From contig NZ_OY764015.1 in assembly GCF_963667775.1 (NCBI RefSeq), positions 1,257,168 to 1,321,167 of the forward strand: a DNA stretch of 64,000 bases, given 5' to 3'. Shown in pieces: positions 44,993 to 53,408 of the stretch. The position numbers and the translations under genes were made by a program. How positions within the stretch are numbered: position 1 is the first letter of the stretch; every line of letters begins with the position of its first letter. The notes beneath the pieces are model-generated. The model saw only the letters and a program-made list of their open reading frames with translations. It ran no database searches and was not told the DNA's origin. This DNA is from an uncultured Trichococcus sp. Its GTDB lineage: Bacteria; Bacillota; Bacilli; Lactobacillales; Aerococcaceae.

Positions 44993-46183
44993 TCATTCCT
45001 CGGACAACGCCGCAAGGGTGATGTCAGCGACCGCTTTGGCCGCGACCAATAGAGCTTTTTCATTGATGTCGAATTTCGGGTGATGATTATTGAAAACTTC
45101 TGCCTGATCCGGTCGGGCGCCGACATTCAGGAAAGCACCGGGAATCTTCAGCAGATAATGCCCGAAATCCTCTGCTCCGGTGTTGGCCGAAGTTGCGATG
45201 ACCTGGTTCAAGTAAGACCCGACACCATTCTTTTCTAGAACAGCGGCGGCTTTCTCGGTCTCCTTCGGATGGTTGTACAATGGGGGATAATCGGAGTTGT
45301 ATTCGATTTCCACTTTCACATCATACATTTCCTCAAGACCGCGGGCAATCCGGTGGAAATGCTCCTCGATGACCTTTCCGACTTCAAGATCCATGTAACG
45401 GGCATCTCCGCGCAGAATCAGACTGTCCTTGATGACATTGCTGCTGCCGACCGCCTCGAAGGAGCCGATTGTCACAACCGCCATATCATAAGGGTTGATG
45501 CGCCGGGAAACGATGGTCTGCAAGTTCATCACAAAACTGGAGGCCGCCACGATCGCATCGTTGGATCGGTGCGGTTGCGAAGCATGCCCACCCGTCCCCT
45601 GGATCGTGACTTTGATGTCACTGCAGCCGGCATAGGCGTAGCCGCTAGTGTAAAACACAGTACCGACCTCATGATCCGGATAGAAATGGATGCCGTAGAT
45701 TTCATCGACATCGTCCAACAAACCTGATTCGACAATGCTCTTGGCACCTGCTGGAGCCATTTCTTCAGCATGTTGGTGCACGATTTTGACAGTCCCCTCC
45801 CATTGGTCGCGCAAGCGGATCAGACAATCCGCCAAGACCATCAGATAGGCGGTATGCCCGTCATGTCCGCAAGCATGCATGACACCTGGATTTTTAGATG
45901 CGAATGGCAGACCGGTCTGCTCCTCGATCTGCAGCGCATCGAAATCCGCCCGCAGCGCGATGGTTCGACCGGGTTGTTTTCCCTTGATCGTGACGACGAT
46001 GCCATAGCCATTCCCGACGTTCGTCTCCACAACAACCGGTTTATCCTCATAGAAACGTACAATGAATGCAGCCGTCTCTTTCTCGTCGAATGACAGTTCA
46101 GGATGCTCATGGAAGTGACGGCGCAAAGCAATCATGTCATCTTCGCGGCCATCCAGCATTTTCATCAATTCTTCTCTTAACAT
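44993..46183 (-). CDS. M20 family amidohydrolase at the head of the folate operon
   Basis: A 396-residue metallohydrolase of the M20D type, acting on N-acyl amino acids or related amides. Seen: RRHFHEHPELSFDEKETA near 21-38, RADFDALQIEEQTGL near 74-88, HACGHDGHTAYLM near 102-114, the HAEEMAPAGAK motif near 137 and GTGGHASQPHRSNDA near 190. The ATG at 46183 (MLREELMKM) is usual; an earlier in-frame TTG is possible. It is 18 bases from folE and surely co-transcribed. p-Aminobenzoyl-glutamate hydrolases belong to the same family, which would suit a folate operon, but this is only inference. Confidence 0.88.
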   Translation of the reverse strand: MLREELMKMLDGREDDMIALRRHFHEHPELSFDEKETAAFIVRFYEDKPVVVETNVGNGYGIVVTIKGKQPGRTIALRADFDALQIEEQTGLPFASKNPGVMHACGHDGHTAYLMVLADCLIRLRDQWEGTVKIVHQHAEEMAPAGAKSIVESGLLDDVDEIYGIHFYPDHEVGTVFYTSGYAYAGCSDIKVTIQGTGGHASQPHRSNDAIVAASSFVMNLQTIVSRRINPYDMAVVTIGSFEAVGSSNVIKDSLILRGDARYMDLEVGKVIEEHFHRIARGLEEMYDVKVEIEYNSDYPPLYNHPKETEKAAAVLEKNGVGSYLNQVIATSANTGAEDFGHYLLKIPGAFLNVGARPDQAEVFNNHHPKFDINEKALLVAAKAVADITLAALSEE

Positions 46184-46214
46184 AAACCCTTCATCCCCTA
46201 TCAAACAAAATATA

Positions 46215-46430
46215 TAAGAAAAGCTGAACGGGTTCGTTCAGCCCTGAAAGAAATTTAGGAAATCTGTCCGACTGAGCATCGAAGAGCGCAATAGGACAGA
46301 TTTATCTAATTTCCGAAGGGCTAACCCGTGAAGCTGGACATCATTTTAGGTGCATGAAACATTTTGCAAACTTGTGAAACACCTACGGTGATGCACTTTT
46401 CACTCTGGAAAATTTTATAAATTCCTATAT
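46215..46430. repeat. Family III mosaic hairpin repeat, copy 3 (simple form)
   Basis: A long imperfect hairpin: AGCTGAACGGGTT/AACCCGTGAAGCT, AGCCCT/AGGGCT, GAAATTTAG/CTAATTTCC, AAATCTGTCC/GGACAGATTT around GAGCATCGAAGAGCGCAA, followed by a second hairpin GTGCAT/ATGCAC with CTACGG. The 12 bases TATATAAGAAAA occur at both ends (46211 and 46426). It lacks module IV and is the clearest view of the core. Confidence 0.88.
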
Positions 46431-46437
46431 AAGAAAA

Positions 46438-46476
46438 TAAAGGCCCGGAACACAAACTGCCATGTTCCGGGCCTTC
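46438..46476 (-). terminator. thrS terminator
   Basis: AAGGCCCGGAACA and TGTTCCGGGCCTT pair across ten bases; TTATTTTC follows on the minus strand. Confidence 0.85.
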
Positions 46477-46556
46477 ATCAAGCTAACAGAATCAAAGCTA
46501 CATCACTGAAACTTATTGTATCACGATTTGCTCAGAAAAATGTGGATTTGATAAGA

Positions 46557-48491
46557 TTATTTGAAGTTTTTGATTTCAGATTGAACTTCAGCCAAGAAAT
46601 CATCCATGCTGAAAGTAACCATTTCTTTCGAGCCGTAGCGGCGGACAGTGACGGTTCCATTCACCAATTCCTGATCGCCGATGACCAATTGGTAAGGAAT
46701 TTTTTGAGTCTGGGAAGCACGGATCTTGTAGCCCATCTTCTCGTTGCGGTCATCGACTTCGACGCGCATGCCCAACTGCTCCATTACGGCTTTCAGTTCA
46801 TAGGCTTGATCGGCATGCAGGTCAAGGTTGACCGGGATGATCGTCGCTTGGACAGGAGCCAACCATACCGGGAACGCGCCTTTATACTCTTCGATCAGAT
46901 ACGCCACAAAACGCTCCATTGTGGAGATGACGCCGCGGTGGATAACGACAGGACGGTGATTGTTTTCGCCATCTTCGCCGACATAAGTCAGATCAAAGCG
47001 TTCAGGCAACAGGAAGTCCAATTGGATTGTGGACATCGTTTCCTCCAAGCCCATCGCTGTCTTGAACTGCACATCCAATTTAGGGCCGTAGAACGCAGCT
47101 TCGCCGACAGCTTCGAAGTATTCCAGACCGAATTCATCCATCGCTTCCTTCAGCATCGCTTCGGCACGGTCCCACATAGCATCGTCATCGAAGTATTTCA
47201 CTTTGTCTTCCGGATCGCGGTAGCTCAAACGGAAACGATAGTCTGTGATCTGAAAATCTGCATACACATCCATGACCAGCTGCAGCACGCGTTTGAATTC
47301 GTCCTTGATCTGATCGGGACGGACAAAAGCATGGGCATCATTCAGGGTCATTTCGCGTACGCGCTGCAGACCGGACAAAGCGCCGCTCTTCTCGTAACGA
47401 TGCATCATACCCAATTCGGCGATGCGGATCGGCAATTCGCGGTAGCTGTGGATGTCATTTTTATAGACCATCATATGATGCGGACAGTTCATCGGACGCA
47501 ACACCAACATTTCGCCATCACCCATGTCCATCGGTGGGAACATGTCATCGTGGTAGTGATCCCAGTGGCCGGAAGTTTTGTACAATTCCACATTCGCTAA
47601 GACTGGTGTATACACATGCTGATACCCTAAACTGATTTCTTTGTCGGTGATGTAGCGTTCAAGCGTACGACGGATCGTTGCACCTTTCGGCAACCAGAAT
47701 GGCAAGCCGGAACCGACTTCCTGCGAAACCATGAACAAATCCAGCTCTTTGCCCAACTTGCGGTGATCGCGTTCTTTCGCTTCTTCGCGCATCTTGATGA
47801 ATTCAGCCAAGGCTTTCTTGTCGAAGAAGGCTGTCCCGTAGACGCGCTGCATCATTTTGTTGTTCGAATTCCCTCTCCAGTAAGCACCCGCCAGCGACAA
47901 CAGCTTGAAGACTTGAATTTTTCCGGTTGCCGGCACATGGACGCCGCGGCAAAGGTCCGTGAAGTCTTCTTGCGTATACACAGTGATGATTTCATTTTCA
48001 GGCAACGCTGTGATCAATTCGACTTTGTAAGGATCATTTGCGAAGATTTCCAACGCTTCCGCACGGCTCACCTCACGTCTGACGATCGGATAATTCGCCT
48101 TCACGATGCTCATCATTTCCGCTTCGACTTTCGGCAAATCCTCTTCGGAAAGCTGCACTTCCATATCAGTGTCGTAATAGAAACCCGTTTCGATCGCCGG
48201 GCCTACCCCCAAATGAATTTCAGGGAACAGACGCGTCAAGGCATGCGCCATCAAGTGGGCAGCCGAGTGGCGCAGGATACCCAATCCATCTGCATGATCC
48301 GGTGTCACGATTTCAAGCGCTCCGTCCGTCTCCAACGGACGTGTGAAGTCGACCAATTCCCCGTTGAATTTTCCGGCCAAAGCTTTTTTGGCTAGGCTGT
48401 TGCTGATGCTTTTTGCTACTTCTTCCACTGTGACGCCGGCTTCGTATACTTTTACGGCGCCGTCAGGAAAAGTGATTTTGATTTCTGACAT
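46557..48491 (-). CDS. thrS: Threonyl-tRNA synthetase
   Basis: A class II synthetase of 644 residues that charges and edits tRNA-Thr. Seen: N-terminal TGS domain (residues 1-62), an editing domain with [11 protein letters not shown] near 74 and the zinc-type CRGVHVP near 182, motif 2-region MNCPHHMM near 332, [22 protein letters not shown] near 350-371 and a C-terminal anticodon domain from about 540. GGAGG lies seven bases before the ATG. A T-box leader controls it. Confidence 0.98.
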   Translation of the reverse strand: MSEIKITFPDGAVKVYEAGVTVEEVAKSISNSLAKKALAGKFNGELVDFTRPLETDGALEIVTPDHADGLGILRHSAAHLMAHALTRLFPEIHLGVGPAIETGFYYDTDMEVQLSEEDLPKVEAEMMSIVKANYPIVRREVSRAEALEIFANDPYKVELITALPENEIITVYTQEDFTDLCRGVHVPATGKIQVFKLLSLAGAYWRGNSNNKMMQRVYGTAFFDKKALAEFIKMREEAKERDHRKLGKELDLFMVSQEVGSGLPFWLPKGATIRRTLERYITDKEISLGYQHVYTPVLANVELYKTSGHWDHYHDDMFPPMDMGDGEMLVLRPMNCPHHMMVYKNDIHSYRELPIRIAELGMMHRYEKSGALSGLQRVREMTLNDAHAFVRPDQIKDEFKRVLQLVMDVYADFQITDYRFRLSYRDPEDKVKYFDDDAMWDRAEAMLKEAMDEFGLEYFEAVGEAAFYGPKLDVQFKTAMGLEETMSTIQLDFLLPERFDLTYVGEDGENNHRPVVIHRGVISTMERFVAYLIEEYKGAFPVWLAPVQATIIPVNLDLHADQAYELKAVMEQLGMRVEVDDRNEKMGYKIRASQTQKIPYQLVIGDQELVNGTVTVRRYGSKEMVTFSMDDFLAEVQSEIKNFK

Positions 48492-48546
48492 GCTGATTCC
48501 TCCAATTAATTAAATTCTGTACATTGCAGATGATAAAAAAGGCAAT

Positions 48547-48826
48547 AAAAAAAGCCCATTCCCAGCTTATGCCGGAAATGGGACGTGTCTACGTGGTTCC
48601 ACCCAAATTCAAAGAGTGCGACAGGCATCCGCTTCAGATTCTGTCTCATCCTTACTTGAACGCGATAACGAGCGTACCGTTTCCCCCTACTGCATGTTCA
48701 GGGAATCTCTCGAAAGGGGTCAATACATGATTGATTAGGATGTTCCACCAAGCCATCCCTCGCTGAAAATCAGTTCATCCATCGGTGTCTTTCTCATCGA
48801 TTTGTCTTTCGTTTCATCTATGGTTT
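48547..48826 (-). promoter_or_regulatory. T-box riboswitch of thrS
   Basis: On the minus strand the leader runs from the start near 48822 to the terminator. The antiterminator T-box sequence GGGTGGAACCACG (48591-48604) pairs with tRNA; a terminator hairpin CCCATTTCC/GGGAATGGG (about 48553-48582) with T7 follows. The stem I element GGTGGAACATCC is recognisable near 48740. I could not fix the specifier codon with confidence, although Thr ACC triplets are present. Confidence 0.9.
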
Positions 48827-48855
48827 ATTTAAACACAAAAAATAATTGTTTTCAA
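48827..48855 (-). promoter_or_regulatory. thrS promoter
   Basis: On the minus strand TTGAAA (48855-48850), a 17-base spacer and TTAAAT (48832-48827), directly upstream of the T-box leader. Confidence 0.6.
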
Positions 48856-48863
48856 GCTTAATT

Positions 48864-48881
48864 TAAGAAAAGCTGAACGTC
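48864..48881. repeat. Family III fragment
   Basis: TAAGAAAAGCTGAACGTC matches the first 16 bases of copies 3 and 5. It lies just after the dnaI stop and ends abruptly. Confidence 0.6.
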
Positions 48882-48884
48882 AGC

Positions 48885-49811
48885 CTATTGCTCGAAGCGA
48901 CGGTTTTTCCCGGTCATGGGAATTTCGCGCGACAGGAAACGTATCCGCTCCATCAGACGCTTCGCCTTCATCGGCTCGTCATCGCCCCGATTTCCCATGC
49001 GCAAATGTTCTTCCAGTTGCTGCATCGTAAAGTTGGAACTGAAAAAGGTCGGCAAGTCTTCCTGCATCCGATACTGGAGGATGACACCGAGCACTTCATC
49101 ACGGATCCAGGTCGAATTGGCCTCCGCTCCGATGTCGTCGAGCATCAGGATTTCCGCCTTCTTCACGGCATCGATCTTTTCGTTGACCGTGTTGCTCTGG
49201 ATCGCCTGCTTCATCTCCATCGTAAAGGTCGGATAATGCATCAATGTCGTCAGATGGCCGCCCATCGCCAATTCATGCGCGATCGCACCCAACAGATAGG
49301 ATTTGCCTACCCCGAATGGGCCATAGAAATACAGCGCTTGGTGATGCTCTTTCGGATTGGCATTGAAGGCATCGATGAAATTCAATGATTCCAGAATGGC
49401 CGGCATCCGCTCGTTCGATTGGACAAACCGATCCAAGGTCGCCGTGCGGACATCCTTCGGCATCGACATCGAATGGACGCGGCTTCGCAATTCCTTTTCC
49501 CTTTCCTTCGCCATCGTCTCGTCCGTCGGTGTATAGACGACATCGATGTATCCGGCATTCAACACAAGGTGCGGCTCATAGCCAGGATTCTGCGATTCTT
49601 TACCCAGCCGGATTTTCTCTTTTTCCTGCACGTATTCGTGCAGTTTTGAATAACTTCTCTCGACGATTGCTTGTGTCAGCCGCTCTTCGTGTTTCTGGAA
49701 GAACGCTTGGACATCGGCATCCTTCATGATAGTTTCGATCATGCCTTTATAGCGTTGGCTGATTTCGGGATTATTCATATATTTATAGAATGCTCTTCCG
49801 ATATGATCCAT
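48885..49811 (-). CDS. dnaI: Primosomal protein DnaI (helicase loader)
   Basis: DnaI loads the replicative helicase in Firmicutes. Seen: an N-terminal helicase-binding region of about 120 residues, then an AAA+ ATPase with Walker A FYGPFGVGKSYLLGA near 163-177, Walker B EILMLDDIGAE near 222-232 and a sensor TFFSSNFTMQQLEEHL near 258-273. 308 residues. The ATG at 49811 overlaps the dnaB stop (TGATG). It lies downstream of dnaB, the usual order. Confidence 0.95.
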   Translation of the reverse strand: MDHIGRAFYKYMNNPEISQRYKGMIETIMKDADVQAFFQKHEERLTQAIVERSYSKLHEYVQEKEKIRLGKESQNPGYEPHLVLNAGYIDVVYTPTDETMAKEREKELRSRVHSMSMPKDVRTATLDRFVQSNERMPAILESLNFIDAFNANPKEHHQALYFYGPFGVGKSYLLGAIAHELAMGGHLTTLMHYPTFTMEMKQAIQSNTVNEKIDAVKKAEILMLDDIGAEANSTWIRDEVLGVILQYRMQEDLPTFFSSNFTMQQLEEHLRMGNRGDDEPMKAKRLMERIRFLSREIPMTGKNRRFEQ

Positions 49812-51244
49812 CACTCATCCCCTGCCTTTCCGCTACTTTTTAATTTTTTGATGCGTTCATTCAATTTCTGCTGCGCTTCCGGCGTCAAAGGTGTTTCCAC
49901 AACCGATTTATGTTCCTCTTTAGCCCAATCCGGCAAGTTCTCTTTCTTGCGCGCCACCGTTTTCCCGTAATTCTTTGCGGTTGTTCGGCTGGCTGCCCGT
50001 TTTTCCGCTTTCGCCTTCATCTCGCCGGCGAATTGCTTCGCCTTCGCCAACGCTTTTTCGGGCGAATCGACGCCGTCCTGCAGCCAATCGTTAGCGATTG
50101 CTTCCACATAGGCCTTGGAAAGGTGCGGATTGTTGAGGATGACCAACACGTAGTGCGTCAATACATTGAGCACACTCGGCTTGAAATCGGCCTTTTCCAT
50201 CAGCGTCCGCAGCAACTGCGTTTCCGAGGCGGTGACGATGCCGCCTTTCTGCTTTTTGATGCTGGTCAAAAACTGATGCGGCGTCAATTGTTCACACGCC
50301 TTGATGAATGCGATCTCTTCACTTGAAAAGCGTGCCTGAATCAATTTTTGTTCCCGGCCTTTTTCAGTATCTTTAGCCAGTTGGATGCTCTGGGTGACTT
50401 TATCCTTTACCTCCAAACGGCTGCTGTGCCTCTGTTCATAGGCGTCGGATACAATCTTTTTGAGCGCCTCCCCGTCGACTTTTCCTGATTCGATGTCAGC
50501 TGCCTCCAGAATGAACTGGGCCATCTGCAGTTCGTCGCAACCATACAGCGTGCAGAGGATCGTGATCGTGTGCTCCAATTCCTTTGTGAGGGATTCACGT
50601 TTGACGAATTGTTTGTTCAACAGCTGCCTGAAAAACCCGAAGTCAAACCCCACGTTCTCGATCGCGGGCGGGATTGCCCCGTTATCGCCCAACAACGTGT
50701 TATCGTGCTGCCTCATGCGCGCCTGATCCGTAAAGGCGCTTTCCGAGAAAGAAAACACATCCAGAAAGGACTTGGTGATGTTCTCGGCATTTTTCAAGTC
50801 GCGGACTTGTCGGCTGAACCGCTGCTGCAACTCGCGGTATTTCCGTTCGCCGACCTTTTCATACAACAGCAACCCCATCAGGTCATCGCTGAAAAAAGCA
50901 TGACTGGACAGCGGCTGCTGCAATTCATATAGGTATTGCTTCTCAGGCTCGTTCACCAGGAATGTTTTCAGCAAACCGATCCCTTCCAATTTCACCCGCG
51001 CTTGATAGAACTCCTGGATTCCGCTGTTCGATAAAGCCAACAATTCGGAATGAAGCAGATCCTTGCTCCAATAGATTTCCTGCGGAATCTCCGCGAGCAG
51101 CGTCATGTAAAGACTGAATGCTTGCGGCCCGATGATAGGCTGATACAATTGCGTCAGGACTTTACGGTCCACATCGGAAATCAAGTTCGTCTGGCTTGCT
51201 CTGAAAGGGTCCTTAGGGCTTATATTTTGCCATGGATAACTCAT
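49811..51244 (-). CDS. dnaB: Replication initiation and membrane attachment protein DnaB
   Basis: The Gram-positive DnaB, a primosome protein distinct from the E. coli helicase of that name. Seen: the N-terminal NISPKDPFRASQTNLISD and LTQLYQPIIGPQAFSLYMTL typical of DnaB/DnaD winged helix, a central DnaD-like region with ELEHTITILCTLYGCDELQMA near 221-241, and a basic C-terminal tail. 477 residues. The ATG at 51244 overlaps the nrdR stop (TGATG). Order nrdR-dnaB-dnaI is conserved in Bacilli. Confidence 0.94.
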   Translation of the reverse strand: MSYPWQNISPKDPFRASQTNLISDVDRKVLTQLYQPIIGPQAFSLYMTLLAEIPQEIYWSKDLLHSELLALSNSGIQEFYQARVKLEGIGLLKTFLVNEPEKQYLYELQQPLSSHAFFSDDLMGLLLYEKVGERKYRELQQRFSRQVRDLKNAENITKSFLDVFSFSESAFTDQARMRQHDNTLLGDNGAIPPAIENVGFDFGFFRQLLNKQFVKRESLTKELEHTITILCTLYGCDELQMAQFILEAADIESGKVDGEALKKIVSDAYEQRHSSRLEVKDKVTQSIQLAKDTEKGREQKLIQARFSSEEIAFIKACEQLTPHQFLTSIKKQKGGIVTASETQLLRTLMEKADFKPSVLNVLTHYVLVILNNPHLSKAYVEAIANDWLQDGVDSPEKALAKAKQFAGEMKAKAEKRAASRTTAKNYGKTVARKKENLPDWAKEEHKSVVETPLTPEAQQKLNERIKKLKSSGKAGDE

Positions 51245-51786
51245 CAATCATTGTCTTCCTTTCCGGGGGCTGCCTCGTGGGGAGGAGTATCGGATAGTGG
51301 GATGTCTGAAGATTCGGCGGCCGCTTGTTCGGCTTTTTTCTTCTCCATGTTCTTCAATTCATCGAGGAAGGTTTTCCGGTCCGAAAATTGGCGGTAAACA
51401 CTTGCGAAACGGATGTAAGCGACGTCGTCTATTTTGGCCAACTTATCCATTACGTATTCCCCGATGACGATGCTGGATACTTCATTTTCTCCGAGGGCTC
51501 GGATCTCGGCTTCCACTTCATTGACGACAGTCTCCAGTTGTTCAAGGGCGATCGGCCGTTTTTCGCAGGAGCGGATCAATCCCCGCAACAACTTTTCACG
51601 GCTGAATTCTTCGCGCGCGCCATTTTTTTTGATGACAAGCAACGGCGTCTGCTCGATCCTCTCGAATGTAGTGAAGCGGAAATGGCATTGTTCGCATTCG
51701 CGACGGCGGCGGATGGCTTTCCCATCATCAGCTGGACGACTATCGACAACACGCGATCCGTGATAGTGACATTTTGGGCATTGCAT
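51244..51786 (-). CDS. nrdR: Transcriptional repressor NrdR
   Basis: NrdR represses ribonucleotide reductase genes through an ATP-cone domain. Seen: a zinc ribbon [10 protein letters not shown] and [12 protein letters not shown] at residues 1-45, then an ATP-cone with [19 protein letters not shown] near 60-78. The C-terminal tail after about residue 150 is acidic and Pro/Ala-rich and longer than usual. 180 residues. GGGGAAAG lies before the ATG. An extended -10 (TGTTATAAT on the minus strand at 51823-51831) probably starts this nrdR-dnaB-dnaI operon. Confidence 0.95.
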   Translation of the reverse strand: MQCPKCHYHGSRVVDSRPADDGKAIRRRRECEQCHFRFTTFERIEQTPLLVIKKNGAREEFSREKLLRGLIRSCEKRPIALEQLETVVNEVEAEIRALGENEVSSIVIGEYVMDKLAKIDDVAYIRFASVYRQFSDRKTFLDELKNMEKKKAEQAAAESSDIPLSDTPPHEAAPGKEDND

Positions 51787-51881
51787 CGGCTTTCCCCCTT
51801 TTCTTTCGTTTATTATTGCTTCATTATAACATACTTGCGGCTCAAAAACCTTGAAAAGATGGTCTTTTCGGGACCGTCAGG

Positions 51882-52481
51882 CTAGATGGATCTGTGTCTG
51901 CGCAGCCATTCGGCGACTTGTTTTTCGGTTTCTTCGATCGTCCCGGAATTGTCGACAACAAAATCCGCCAGCTTTTTTTTCTTCTCGATCGAAAGCTGGC
52001 TTTGCATCCTCCGGGCGGCTTCAGCCGCATCCAAATGGTTGCGGCTCATCAGCCTTTGCAATTGGAGTTCTTCCGGAACATAGACGACCATCACGGCATC
52101 GCAGCTGTCCTGATACCCGCCTTCGTACAATAAAGGGATATCCAGCACGATGAGATCGTGACCTTCGTTGACGTAACGCTCTTTTTCTTCATGTATCCAC
52201 TGCTGGATGCGTTCTTTCAGCAAGGAATCCAGTTCCGTCCGTTTCTCCCTGTCCGAAAAGATCAGTTCCCCCAAACGTTTGCGATCCAGCGTTCCATCAG
52301 GCTGCAGATAATCTTCCCCGAAATGCTTGATGATATCCACCAACCCTGGTGCACCCGGCAGAACGATAGCCCTAGCTCCCAAATCCGCATCCACAACCGG
52401 TACGCCCGCAGACAAAAACAGCTTCGCTACAGTCGATTTCCCTGTAGCGATGCTTCCTGTAAGACCCAGTATATAACTCAT
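51882..52481 (-). CDS. coaE: Dephospho-CoA kinase
   Basis: CoaE performs the final phosphorylation of coenzyme A. Seen: P-loop GLTGSIATGKSTVAKLF near residues 6-22, DADLGARAIVLPG near 33-45, LDIPLLYEGGY near 112-122 and MSRNHLDAAEAARRMQSQ near 144-161. 199 residues. GGGGCGAG lies before the ATG. It follows mutM after six bases; the polA-mutM-coaE order is common in Bacilli. Confidence 0.95.
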   Translation of the reverse strand: MSYILGLTGSIATGKSTVAKLFLSAGVPVVDADLGARAIVLPGAPGLVDIIKHFGEDYLQPDGTLDRKRLGELIFSDREKRTELDSLLKERIQQWIHEEKERYVNEGHDLIVLDIPLLYEGGYQDSCDAVMVVYVPEELQLQRLMSRNHLDAAEAARRMQSQLSIEKKKKLADFVVDNSGTIEETEKQVAEWLRRHRSI

Positions 52482-52487
52482 ATTCGT

Positions 52488-53372
52488 TTATCTCGCCCCT
52501 TTGTACGCAATGTCGTTGATGTCTGCTGTCTTCGGACGGACCTTGGGCAGTTGTTGACAACGCGGACAATAATGCGTTCCTCTTTGTGCAACCCTTATTT
52601 TTTCGATCGGATGGCCGCAATTCGGACAAGGTTTCCCGGTCTGGCCGTAAACGGCAAGGGAAACTTGGAATTTCCCGGCCTCCCCCAACGTGTTCTTGTA
52701 GGTCCGGATGGTCGACCCTCCGGCCTCTACCGATCTGCTGATCACATCGATGATGGCTTCCTGCAGTCTTTTCGCTGCAGCCGGTCCGATTGTGTCGGCG
52801 GCTTGCAAGGGATGGATTCTGGCTTGGAAAAGCGATTCATCCGCATAAATATTCCCGACGCCGGCAACAATGTTCTGATCGAGGATGACCGCTTTGATTG
52901 CCCGATGCGACTTGGAAAGGTCCTTTTTGAATTTGCTCAACTTGAAGAAATCCGCAGTCGGCTCCGGCCCCATTTTTTTGAAAGGTTCATACTCATCACG
53001 CTTTTCGATCGGCAACAACGTGAATTTGCCGAACTTGCGCACGTCAAGGTAACGCAATTGACGTCCATCGGCTAGATAAAAAATGACATGGGTATGCTTC
53101 TTGATCGGTTCACCCGATTCGTTGACCTCATATTTGCCTTCCATCCGGAGATGGGAAATCATCGCCCAGTGGTCCAACAAGAAAATCAGGTACTTGCCGC
53201 GGCGTTCGATGGTGTGGATTTGTTCCCCACGCAGGACTGTCTTGAACCGTTCCGAAGAAAATGGCGGTGTGATCATGCGGTCCCAAAAGACGGCTACATC
53301 TGTGATGACGGCCCCTCCAACAAGGTTGATGAGCCCTTTACGGATCGTTTCTACTTCCGGTAATTCCGGCAT
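52488..53372 (-). CDS. mutM: Formamidopyrimidine-DNA glycosylase
   Basis: MutM removes 8-oxoguanine and related lesions. The catalytic N-terminal Pro2-Glu3 (MPELPEVETIR) fixes the ATG at 53372; two codons earlier in the ORF are excluded. Also seen: RRGKYLIFLL near 55-64, KMGPEPTADFF near 126-136, the DNA-binding GNIYADESLFQARIHPL near 169-185 and a C-terminal zinc finger (CPNCGHPIEKIRVAQRGTHYCPRC in pieces near 246-270). 294 residues. Confidence 0.96.
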   Translation of the reverse strand: MPELPEVETIRKGLINLVGGAVITDVAVFWDRMITPPFSSERFKTVLRGEQIHTIERRGKYLIFLLDHWAMISHLRMEGKYEVNESGEPIKKHTHVIFYLADGRQLRYLDVRKFGKFTLLPIEKRDEYEPFKKMGPEPTADFFKLSKFKKDLSKSHRAIKAVILDQNIVAGVGNIYADESLFQARIHPLQAADTIGPAAAKRLQEAIIDVISRSVEAGGSTIRTYKNTLGEAGKFQVSLAVYGQTGKPCPNCGHPIEKIRVAQRGTHYCPRCQQLPKVRPKTADINDIAYKGAR

Positions 53373-53408
53373 AAGCAACCCCCTCTCTTTTGTCGATTTT
53401 ATCCCTGT

